Part shown: piece by piece, positions 32,332 through 40,415 of the stretch
Layout: each line of letters begins with the position of its first letter
Position numbering within the stretch: position 1 is the stretch's first letter
Notes under the pieces: model-generated
The model's database searches: none
Told to the model about the DNA's origin: nothing
What the model saw: the letters and a program-made list of their open reading frames with translations, nothing else
Assembly (NCBI RefSeq): GCF_000472385.1
Contig: NZ_AWZU01000007.1
Span: 124,001-188,000 of the forward strand
Source: Bradyrhizobium sp. ARR65
GTDB taxonomy: Bacteria > Pseudomonadota > Alphaproteobacteria > Rhizobiales > Xanthobacteraceae
DNA: 64,000 bases
Direction: 5' to 3'
Made by a program: the position numbers and the translations under genes

Positions 32332-34947
32332 CTATATTCGTTTGGCCGCTGGCAGCGTGAACTGAAAACTGGCACCACGGGGGACATTGGCGCTCGCGCA
32401 CACCCGTCCGCCGTGCGCTTCGACGATCGAACGGCAGATCGAGAGCCCGAGTCCCAAGCCGCTCGGCTTGGTCGTGTAGAATGACTCGAAGATTCGCTCG
32501 AGAGTCGCTGGCGCCAGGCCCGGACCCGAATCTCGGACCCTCACGAACACGTCGCCGGACTCGATCTTTCCCGTGGAGATCAACAAGTCTCGAGGCCCTT
32601 CGCTGACGACGCTCATGGCCTCGATCGCATTGATGATCAAGTTCAGAACGACTTGCTGCAGCTGAACTCGATCTCCTTGAACGATCGGCAAGCCGTCTGT
32701 GAGCTCGGCCTGCATAGAGACACCATTCTTCGCGGCTTCCGTGTGGATAAGCCCAATCACCTCGCGAATCGCTCCATTGATCTCCAAGTCGTCGCGCTGG
32801 GGCGGCGCTTTCTTAATGAGATCGCGGACGCGGCTAATCACCTCGCCCGCCCGCTTTCCATCTTTCACGATATCATTGAGGCTCTGCCGCACCTCGTCCA
32901 AATGCACTGTTTGGGCCTCAAGAAAGCGTAGCGCAGCTTGCGCGTTGGTAATCGTTGCGGCGATCGGCTGGTTGACTTCATGGGCAATCGAGGCCGTGAG
33001 CCGTCCCATGGTCGCGACGCGGTTGGCGTGGGCCAGCTCCATCTGGATCTCGCGGTGTCGCCGTTCGATATCCCGCGCTCCGGCCTCTGCCCGCTTGAGC
33101 TCGGTCATATCGACGACGAAAACCACGCCTAATGGCACAGCCAGGTTGCTTTCATCGAATATCGTGGAGCCAACTAGTACCGGCACACGGCTGCCGTCCT
33201 TTCGAAAATACTCCTTCTCGTACGGCTGGACGGTTTTTCCCAGCTTGACCTCTTCCTGTGTCTGCATCGTTCGGTCCAACCATTCCGGCGGCGTCATGTC
33301 GAGCACATGCATCCGACCGCTGCTAAGATTTTCGCGCTCGTATCCTACGATGCGTAGAAACTCGTCATTGGCATCGGTAATGTGACCATCGAGGTCGGCG
33401 ACGAAGACCCCGATGATGTTGGCGTCGACCAGGCGCCGAATCTTGGCTTCGCGTTCCCGGACGGCTTGCTCCGCCCGCTTGCGCTCAGTCAAATCGAGCA
33501 CAAAGGCGACACCATCGTCTCCACCTTCGAAAGTCTCGACACCCATCAGCACAGGCAAGCGGCTCCCGTCCCTGCGGAAAAATTCCTTCTCGAATGGTGG
33601 CAAGTGCCCCATCCCCTCAATCTCTTGTGCTAGCCTGGCGTCCTGGTCGCGCCATTCCGGCGGCGTCAGATCCATCCAACTCATCCGGCCCGCCGCGAAG
33701 TCGTCGCGGTCGTAACCCAGCATGTGGAGAAATGCATTGTTGACCTCGATGATCCGACCTTCGAAATCCCAGATAAATATCCCGATGATGTTCGCATCGA
33801 TTAGACGCCGTATTTTGGCCTCGCGTCGTTCGAGATCGCGATACAAACGGGTGTTCTCGATGCCGAAAAAACGGGCGCGAATCTCTTGATGCAGATGCCG
33901 GTACTCTGGACGCGACTCATCGAGATCGCCTTGAACCAGACTTATCTTTCTGCGATCCAGAGCGATCCCTATCGCGGCAATGATCAAAACACCTCTCACG
34001 ACGTCGTCCCAAGACGGCGGGATGCCCACAATCGTCAGGCCACTCGAAAGCGTGACGAGAGCAACCGCACCCATAACGGTCTTCGAGATGCTCCCATATC
34101 CGCCTGTCAGCGGAGTGCCCCCGATGACAACCGCAGAAATCGCCTCGAGCTCGAGCCCAGTTCCTGTCATTGTCGTGGCCGCGCCGATGCGGGCGAGATT
34201 TATCATGCTCGCGAGGCCAACGAAAAATCCCGAGAGTGCGAAAACTGAAAGTCGCCGAGAATTGACGTGAACACCCAATAGTCCAACGACGCGTTCACTA
34301 CCGCCCATCGCCTTCAGGTCATCGCCGAAGACGGTTTGGTTGCAGATAACCCACGCGATCGCGCATAGCGGGATCGTGGCAATCAGGATGCCGGGGAAGC
34401 GACCGATCGCATCGAAGCGAGCATAGCCGGCTATCCCACTACTCTCATCGGAGAGATAGATCGCTTCACCACCAGAGATGATCTGGACGGCGCCTCGTAA
34501 GATCACCATCATGCCCAGGGTGACCATGAATGACGGAATGCGCGCGAACGCAATGATTGCGCCGTTGATCAGCCCGCCGAGGACGCCGATGACCAGGCCC
34601 AAGCTCAGGCCCACCATGAGCCCACGTGTCTGAGTACCCCAGGCGGCGAGGTACGCTGCCAAGCCAAGCAGGGATCCTACTGACAGGTCGACATAGCCAG
34701 CCCTGATAAGAAAGCTCTGGGCCATAGCGACGATTATAAGCACAGGTGCTTGTTGGGCGATGTAAGCCCAATTCCTGACCGACATGAAACGGTCGCCTGC
34801 GGCAATCCAGAAGACGAGAATCAGGAGGAGAAGTGCTATAAGTGCCGCGTTGTCGCGGAGCGTGCGCATCCAATCGATAGCAGTCGGATGTGAATCTGAC
34901 TTGCCTTCGGGGGTCTCTCCGGCCGATAGATTCGTTCCGATTGGCAT
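32332..34947 (-). CDS. Sugar ABC permease fused to PAS-PAS-histidine kinase
   Basis: 871 residues in one uninterrupted frame. Residues about 30-330 are an RbsC/FrcC-type permease with about eight to ten membrane spans (GYVDLSVGSLLGLAAYLAAW; INGAIIAFARIPSFMVTLGM; AISAVVIGGTPLTGGYGSIS). After DRRKISL comes a linker helix, PAS1 (about 380-500), PAS2 (about 505-625), a HisKA domain with the phospho-His in SIAHEVNQPIAA (about 655) and a HATPase domain (N-box LIINAIEAM, G-box SGLGLGLSICRSIVEAHGG). The ATG at 34947 lies 10 nt after the ATPase stop. A transporter and a sensor kinase in one chain suggests that transport or binding-protein docking is read directly as a signal. Kinase class resembles FixL/TodS. 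Confidence 0.88.
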   Translation of the reverse strand: MPIGTNLSAGETPEGKSDSHPTAIDWMRTLRDNAALIALLLLILVFWIAAGDRFMSVRNWAYIAQQAPVLIIVAMAQSFLIRAGYVDLSVGSLLGLAAYLAAWGTQTRGLMVGLSLGLVIGVLGGLINGAIIAFARIPSFMVTLGMMVILRGAVQIISGGEAIYLSDESSGIAGYARFDAIGRFPGILIATIPLCAIAWVICNQTVFGDDLKAMGGSERVVGLLGVHVNSRRLSVFALSGFFVGLASMINLARIGAATTMTGTGLELEAISAVVIGGTPLTGGYGSISKTVMGAVALVTLSSGLTIVGIPPSWDDVVRGVLIIAAIGIALDRRKISLVQGDLDESRPEYRHLHQEIRARFFGIENTRLYRDLERREAKIRRLIDANIIGIFIWDFEGRIIEVNNAFLHMLGYDRDDFAAGRMSWMDLTPPEWRDQDARLAQEIEGMGHLPPFEKEFFRRDGSRLPVLMGVETFEGGDDGVAFVLDLTERKRAEQAVREREAKIRRLVDANIIGVFVADLDGHITDANDEFLRIVGYERENLSSGRMHVLDMTPPEWLDRTMQTQEEVKLGKTVQPYEKEYFRKDGSRVPVLVGSTIFDESNLAVPLGVVFVVDMTELKRAEAGARDIERRHREIQMELAHANRVATMGRLTASIAHEVNQPIAATITNAQAALRFLEAQTVHLDEVRQSLNDIVKDGKRAGEVISRVRDLIKKAPPQRDDLEINGAIREVIGLIHTEAAKNGVSMQAELTDGLPIVQGDRVQLQQVVLNLIINAIEAMSVVSEGPRDLLISTGKIESGDVFVRVRDSGPGLAPATLERIFESFYTTKPSGLGLGLSICRSIVEAHGGRVCASANVPRGASFQFTLPAAKRI

Positions 34948-34957
34948 GAGAAAGCCT

Positions 34958-35752
34958 TCAATGAGCGCCGCTGACAATGGCCGCGGCAAGCTTTGCCAAG
35001 TTCGTGTCCTGCCGCTGCATCTGCGCAATGCTTCGACCCTGATACATGACCAAGATCTGATCGGCGACGCGGAACACGTGTTCGAGATTATGCGTGACGA
35101 GCAAAATTGAAGCCCTCTTACCTTTGAGATCCCCAATGAGACGCAGCACTCGCTCGGTTTCAAGGATGCCGAGGGCGGCAGTTGGCTCATCGAGAATGAT
35201 GATTCCGCTACCCCATGTAACAGCTCGTGCGATCGCTAGCGCTTGCCTCTGGCCCCCAGACATGGTCTCGACCGGCTGGGTCACATCTTGAACAGTCGCC
35301 ACACCTAACCCGGTCAACACCTCCCGGGTCTTGGCAATCATGCTCTTGTAGTCCGCAAAAATTCCCCACTTGCGGATGGGGCGGCCGACGAAGAGGTTGT
35401 AAACCGCATCCATGTTCGGCACGTCGTCCAGGTCCTGATAAACCATTTCAATGCCACGTCCTCGGCTTTCAGGTGCACTGAAGGAGGTCACTTCCTCGCC
35501 ATTGACCCGCAGGGTCCCTCCATCTGGGGGGTAGACGCCCGCAAGAATTTTCAACAGGGTTGATTTACCTGCGCCGTTCGCTCCAACAACTGCAAGCACC
35601 TCGCCTTCGGAGAGGGTAAAGGAAGCTGATTGCAAAGCCCGGATCTGACCAAAATGCTTACTTAAGCTTATTGCTTCCGCCACAACTTTGCGTCGGCGCC
35701 CGTCTCGCACGTTGATCGTCGCATCGGACTTTGTGGAAGGAAATGTCTTCAT
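34958..35752 (-). CDS. Sugar ABC transporter ATP-binding protein (single-domain, FrcA-like)
   Basis: 264 residues with a single ABC domain: Walker A GANGAGKST, Q-loop VYQDLDDVPNM, signature MSGGQRQALAIARA, Walker B IIILDEPTAAL and switch His in LVTHNLEHV. Most sugar CUT2 ATPases have two domains; a one-domain form is known for FrcA. The start at 35752 (MKTFPSTKSD) is the first ATG. A TTG upstream would overlap the previous stop. It lies between the binding protein (45 nt) and the permease-kinase (10 nt), so the three form one operon. Confidence 0.88.
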   Translation of the reverse strand: MKTFPSTKSDATINVRDGRRRKVVAEAISLSKHFGQIRALQSASFTLSEGEVLAVVGANGAGKSTLLKILAGVYPPDGGTLRVNGEEVTSFSAPESRGRGIEMVYQDLDDVPNMDAVYNLFVGRPIRKWGIFADYKSMIAKTREVLTGLGVATVQDVTQPVETMSGGQRQALAIARAVTWGSGIIILDEPTAALGILETERVLRLIGDLKGKRASILLVTHNLEHVFRVADQILVMYQGRSIAQMQRQDTNLAKLAAAIVSGAH

Positions 35753-35797
35753 GGTCGAACTCGCAGCTTGAAGCCGTTTCTCCGGCTGATAGAGCAA

Positions 35798-36871
35798 CTA
35801 CTTGTTCCAAATCGCCCCGATCGTTTTCATGGTTTCCGCGATGTTCGCGTTAGGATTGTAAGTCATGGACATGGCGCGAATTTCGTCCGCAGAGAACGGT
35901 TCGCTATTCAGGAAACGTTTCGCATAAGCGTCTGCATTTGTTTTATTGATTGGGACCAAGTTGAATTGAGGCTGCGGTAAGAGCGGGGGGTGACCATTCA
36001 GATAATCGTAGAGCACGATTAGTCCGAACCCGCCGTTCATCCAGTGCCCCCCGAGGGTGGAGGAGAGACTTCCGTCCTTGATGGCGGCAATCACTGACTC
36101 ATCATCGTCGGCTGTCGAGACCTTGATTTCATTCTGCCGTCCAGCCTGTTTGATCGCCTGAAGGGCGCCAAGTCCGACAGTGCTGCCAATGCACCAACAT
36201 CCATCGACCTCGCCTGGTGCAAAGCGAGCAAGATACCGCTCCATCGTAGCCATCGCGTTTTCGCGCGATTTTGATTGCCTACTTACTTGCAAGACTTTGA
36301 GGCCCGGATGCTCGGCTACTGCCCGTAGCGCTCCCTTCCACGCCTCCTCGACTGTGGTGACCCCGGGACCATCCATGATCGCGACAATATTCTTTGCGCC
36401 CTGGCCTACGAGGGTCATCATCATGTCGTAACCCCACTGCTCATTGCTCTGTGTGACCTGCGCTACGAGAAACTTGCCCTTGTAATCTTTGATGTTCGGA
36501 ACAACGAGACGATCCTCGGTTACGCCGGGAATCTCCGCCTCCTCGAGCGCTTTCGCATCCGCTTCGCCGGCAGCCCGCGTGATCGGATCGAATAATATCC
36601 CGTCTGGACGTTGGGCAATGAGCCCGTGCATGGCGGCGATGTTGGAATCCTCGGTGCCCTTATCACTGACGACCAAGAGCTCGAATTTGAGCGCTTTCGC
36701 CACTAATTTCTGGAAATTGACATTGTTTGCGACCCACGGATTAACAAGCGGTTGTACCAAGGAAGAGACCGCCACTTTCTTTGGCTCCGCCGACCCAGCG
36801 AATACAGTTGATGCAATCACGTATGCCGTAGTGCAAACTGCGGCGAGCAAGATGCCCTTGCTTTTCCTCAT
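35798..36871 (-). CDS. Periplasmic sugar-binding protein (CUT2 type)
   Basis: 357 residues. Signal peptide (ILLAAVCTTAYVIASTVFAG) then a type-I periplasmic binding fold: NPWVANNVNFQKL, AQRPDGILFDPITRAAGEAD, AIMDGPGVTTVEEAWKGALR and STADDDESVIAAIKDGSL. Ligand unknown; pentoses, fructose, inositol or a signal such as AI-2 are all bound by this fold. The start at 36871 has GGAGACTC upstream. It is the extracytoplasmic partner of the downstream ATPase and permease-kinase. Base composition seems lower in GC than in the flanking genes, hinting at acquisition. Confidence 0.88.
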   Translation of the reverse strand: MRKSKGILLAAVCTTAYVIASTVFAGSAEPKKVAVSSLVQPLVNPWVANNVNFQKLVAKALKFELLVVSDKGTEDSNIAAMHGLIAQRPDGILFDPITRAAGEADAKALEEAEIPGVTEDRLVVPNIKDYKGKFLVAQVTQSNEQWGYDMMMTLVGQGAKNIVAIMDGPGVTTVEEAWKGALRAVAEHPGLKVLQVSRQSKSRENAMATMERYLARFAPGEVDGCWCIGSTVGLGALQAIKQAGRQNEIKVSTADDDESVIAAIKDGSLSSTLGGHWMNGGFGLIVLYDYLNGHPPLLPQPQFNLVPINKTNADAYAKRFLNSEPFSADEIRAMSMTYNPNANIAETMKTIGAIWNK

Positions 36872-37084
36872 TGAGAGTCTCCAAATCAAGTTTACGCCTG
36901 ATCAGACCCACTCGGCATGCTCAGGCTCAGCACAATCGGCAGTCTCACGCGTCTGTCATGATGCATGCTCCGAGGGATAACCGACGTAAGCCAAAACGTG
37001 GTGCCTTGGTGGACATTTAGCGCTCGATCGATTCAATTGTCGGCCTCCATCATCACGCCCGCGGTTACTCGGCCATTCCGCTCA

Positions 37085-38746
37085 TCATTGTTGACCCAAT
37101 ACCTGCGGACACACGCGGGGGTGATCATTCAATCTCTCGCTCGTCTTCATTGGGTGGTCGGCTGGATGAGCGGGCAGCAGAAACTGAAAGGTAGCGCCGC
37201 TCGACCCATTCGCGACGGCCCAGAGCTGGCCGTCATGCGCCTCGATGATCGAGCGGCAAATCGAAAATCCCATGCCCATGCCGTGGCTTTTTGTCGTAAA
37301 AAGAGGATTGAATATTCGATCGAGCTGTTTGGGGTCCACTCCCGTGCCAGTGTCTGTTACCGATACAATCACGCCGCCAGAGCTGTGAACTTCCGATGTC
37401 ACACCAAGCACCCGCGGCCCATCATTGGATGACATCGAGTCGATGGCGTTCGTGAACAAATTCACGAACACCTGCTGCAGCTGAACTCGATCAGCTTTCA
37501 CCTCGGGCAATACTTCGTCCGTCTGGACCCGGACAGAGATCCGCTTCGCCTGCAACTCCCCCGCCAACAAAGCGAGCGTCTCTCGAAGAAGCTCATGAAT
37601 GTTGAGTGATGTCCTGGTCCTTGCATTTTTCTTAAACATCGCCCGAATACCGTCGATCACCTCTCCCGTACGAAGACCATCGGCTACGATCTCGCGGAAG
37701 GCCAGCTTAGCTTCTTCCAAATCCGGCGTTCCGCGATCCAGCAGGCGAACACCGGCAGCGGCGTTGGCTATCATTGCCGACAAGGGCTGTTTGATTTCGT
37801 GGCCTATCGAGGCCGAAACCGCGTCCGCGGTCATCAACCGCGCCTGACGCTCGCGCCGCTGCGCCAGCATCGCCCGAAGCAGCCGTACATATAGCGTCGT
37901 GATCTCGTGCAACAGCACAAATAGAACCAGACAACCGGACAAAAATCCAAAGACCCGCCCGGCATACCAGCCAACGGTGTAACGGGCCGGAACGGGAAAC
38001 GAAATCAAGACCATTTCTATGACAAATGCGCACATCACCACGATGAGCCATAGATCGAGCACAGAGCGTCGTCGTACCCAGAGCAGAACGAGGGCGGAAA
38101 GGCTCAGCAGCGAAGCGAATCCGGCAGCATATGGCCAAAGACTGGAAAGATGAACGGTGTCTAGCATAAGGTGGGGCAGCAGCGGGTCGCTGGCTATCAC
38201 CAGAAATGTCGCCGCACATACGAAACTCGCAGTCACAGCGATACTGAACACGATGACCGCACGCACCGAGCTCTCCGAGACCCGTCGTGCGGGATTGCGG
38301 TCTTTCAGCGTCGCATAGGTGATCACGAATGTGGGAAAGCCGGCGTGCCAGACGATATAGAGCCACGCAGTGGTCTGGAGCCCGGCACCAAGCATGCCAC
38401 GAGGCGCGAACACGCCGGGAAATGTCAGCATCCATGGGATCATTATAAGCGCTGTGAATAGGTAACCGCTCGAGATCGCCAAAAGCGCGCGCGACCTCAG
38501 GATGGAAAACTGTGCGAACAGCAAGACCGCGGTGATCGAGTCGTTCACCAGCATCGCTGCGGCATAGGCCGGCACGAATGCACCGACCGGCGCCAGCTGA
38601 ACGCTGGAGAGCGGTCCTGCCGTAATGAAAAATCCAAGAAGCAGGATCAACACGACGGCAAGTGCAAGCCGCTTTTGAGTCGTGCTCGGCGCCAAGCTAG
38701 ACAGGATGAATTCCTCGTTTTCCAGTCGGCCGGGCACAGCGCTCAT
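37085..38746 (-). CDS. Membrane histidine kinase with MASE4-like sensor
   Basis: 553 residues. Seven to eight hydrophobic segments fill residues 25-285 and resemble the MASE4 integral-membrane sensor. Then a HisKA region with the phospho-His in SIGHEIKQPLSAMIANAA (His about 315) and a HATPase domain (VNLFTNAIDSM, MGMGFSICRSIIEAHDG). The kinase core is close to those at 32332 and 40416. About 30 extra polar residues follow the last strand. The ligand may be hydrophobic or membrane-soluble. It ends 110 nt or more from neighbours on both sides, and its likely partner is one of the two response regulators just upstream. Confidence 0.85.
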   Translation of the reverse strand: MSAVPGRLENEEFILSSLAPSTTQKRLALAVVLILLLGFFITAGPLSSVQLAPVGAFVPAYAAAMLVNDSITAVLLFAQFSILRSRALLAISSGYLFTALIMIPWMLTFPGVFAPRGMLGAGLQTTAWLYIVWHAGFPTFVITYATLKDRNPARRVSESSVRAVIVFSIAVTASFVCAATFLVIASDPLLPHLMLDTVHLSSLWPYAAGFASLLSLSALVLLWVRRRSVLDLWLIVVMCAFVIEMVLISFPVPARYTVGWYAGRVFGFLSGCLVLFVLLHEITTLYVRLLRAMLAQRRERQARLMTADAVSASIGHEIKQPLSAMIANAAAGVRLLDRGTPDLEEAKLAFREIVADGLRTGEVIDGIRAMFKKNARTRTSLNIHELLRETLALLAGELQAKRISVRVQTDEVLPEVKADRVQLQQVFVNLFTNAIDSMSSNDGPRVLGVTSEVHSSGGVIVSVTDTGTGVDPKQLDRIFNPLFTTKSHGMGMGFSICRSIIEAHDGQLWAVANGSSGATFQFLLPAHPADHPMKTSERLNDHPRVCPQVLGQQ

Positions 38747-38857
38747 GTTCGACGACCCTCCGAAATGCGCCCATTGGGTCGCTCACGCGTGGGATCACGC
38801 AGCTTGCCTTGTCGGACTGGCTCCGGCGGCGGTAGAGTTGGCCGACGGTGCATACGA

Positions 38858-39250
38858 TCAAGGGTTATTCGGGCGGTCTTGGTTTCTCTGCAAGGCCCGC
38901 TCCACGCATTCAAGTAACTGCGGTTCATCGAAAGGCTTGCTCAAAAAAGCGATTGCGCCGGCCTTCATCGCCCGCTCTCGAATCCGGTCCTCCGGAAACG
39001 CCGTGATGAAGATCATCGGTGTCCTGTGGCCGTTAGTAATCAGGTACTCTTGCAGCTCAACGCCGGTCATGCCCGGCATCTCAACATCGGCGATGAGGCA
39101 CGACGTTTCGCGCAATCGGGACCACGATAGGTACTCTTGCGCCGAAGCAAACGCATGGGCGGAGAATCCAAGTGACCTCAACAACCGCGCGGTCGCGGTA
39201 CGCACCGAAGCATCATCGTCAACGATCGAGATTATCGGGACTTCGTCCAC
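38858..39250 (-). CDS. Stand-alone receiver-domain response regulator
   Basis: 130 residues, a single receiver domain: acidic pocket IVDDDAS, phospho-acceptor Asp55 (CLIADVEMPGMTG), Thr/Ala in FITAFPE and Lys105 (LSKPF). No output domain, so it may relay phosphate or interact with a protein target. The start is a GTG at 39250 with AGGTC upstream. It lies between the MASE4-type kinase and the FixJ-type regulator, all on the same strand. Confidence 0.85.
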   Translation of the reverse strand: MDEVPIISIVDDDASVRTATARLLRSLGFSAHAFASAQEYLSWSRLRETSCLIADVEMPGMTGVELQEYLITNGHRTPMIFITAFPEDRIRERAMKAGAIAFLSKPFDEPQLLECVERALQRNQDRPNNP

Positions 39251-39395
39251 GCGGCTGACCTTTGTTCGGGGACAGGCGACCGAGATCGCACCCTCGATGT
39301 GGTGCCGCCTCAGCCATGATACGACGGCCTTTGGGGATGAGAACTATACTTAGGTTTCGAAACCAGCAGGCCTAGAGGTGAGCTGTGAGCTGATC

Positions 39396-40064
39396 TCATC
39401 CTTCCGCAGTATCGGGTTTGACCCCGAGTGCCTGGGCCATCGTGACCAGATCGGCCACCGTTCTGGCTCCCATCTTCTTCATGAGGTGATGGCGATGCAC
39501 TTTGACGGTGATCTCGCTGAGATTGATCTTGGCTGCGATCTGCTTGTTCATCAGCCCACTCGCGACCAGCCCCATGATTTCGCGCTCGCGAGACGTCAGG
39601 GACGCGAAGTTCTTCCTAAACTCCGCCAGCGCATGTTCGTTTTTGCGCCGTTTCTGATCGCGCTCGATGGCGGCCGCTACCGCATCTAGCAGATCCTGGT
39701 CACGAAACGGCTTGGTGAGGAAATCGACCGCGCCGGCCTTCATCGCGCGGACCGACATGGGAATATCGCCATGTCCTGTAATAAAGACGATCGGAATTCG
39801 AACATCCGCCTTCATCAATCCCGCCTGGAAGTCGAGACCACTCAGCCCGGGCAGTCGAACGTCGAGCACAAGGCAGCTCGGAACTTGCGGGCGCTCGCCC
39901 TGCAGGAACTCCTGCGTCGAAGCGAATACTTCCACCTTCAATTGCACCGAGTGAAAAAGTCTTGCAAGTGCCTGCCGCATCGACGCGTCGTCGTCCACGA
40001 CGAACACGGTCGGCCGCTCCAAGTCTCCCACGGGTTTTGCCGACGAATTGCGCTGCGTAATCAT
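39396..40064 (-). CDS. FixJ/TodT-type response regulator
   Basis: 222 residues. Receiver domain with VVDDDASMR, Asp68 (CLVLDVRLPGLSG), TGHGD and Lys118 (LTKPF), followed by a LuxR-type helix-turn-helix (about residues 150-210, LTSREREIMGLVASGLMNKQIAAKINLSEITVKVHR read as a split motif). Such regulators are phosphorylated by FixL/TodS/StyS-type kinases, exactly the class encoded around it. It is the only DNA-binding output in the kinase cluster and is divergent from the PAS kinase at 40416. Confidence 0.9.
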   Translation of the reverse strand: MITQRNSSAKPVGDLERPTVFVVDDDASMRQALARLFHSVQLKVEVFASTQEFLQGERPQVPSCLVLDVRLPGLSGLDFQAGLMKADVRIPIVFITGHGDIPMSVRAMKAGAVDFLTKPFRDQDLLDAVAAAIERDQKRRKNEHALAEFRKNFASLTSREREIMGLVASGLMNKQIAAKINLSEITVKVHRHHLMKKMGARTVADLVTMAQALGVKPDTAEG

Positions 40065-40415
40065 TCGGTACAGCCCTGATCATCTCGTATGATAAGCACC
40101 TGGTCCCAGGCTGGAAGACAAGTCACCGCTAGGGGATCGGCCAAATCTGACGGGTGACATTGTAACGGAAACAGAAAAACAGGCAAATCCGGCCCTTTTT
40201 CTACCTCGATTTGAGCGGTAGCGGGGCTTTGTGACGATCCGCCATCCCCCCGCATGCGCTTACATTGGGAGGATTTTGTCAGCCGGGCGCCGACATTGCC
40301 GACTGCTTCAGCACCGACTACCCTTCCCGTACTGTCACACCAGAGTTATCATTACGGAAGTTCAGCAGGGACGGAGTTACTGCGGTCGAGAGGCACTGGC
40401 CTCCAAGCCAGGACG
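40065..40415. promoter_or_regulatory. Divergent promoter region of response regulator and PAS kinase
   Basis: 350 bp between two divergent signalling genes. It must contain both promoters. No convincing dyad or sigma-54 box was recognised. The plus-strand frame that opens at 40254 has no ribosome site and is not taken as the kinase start. Confidence 0.4.
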
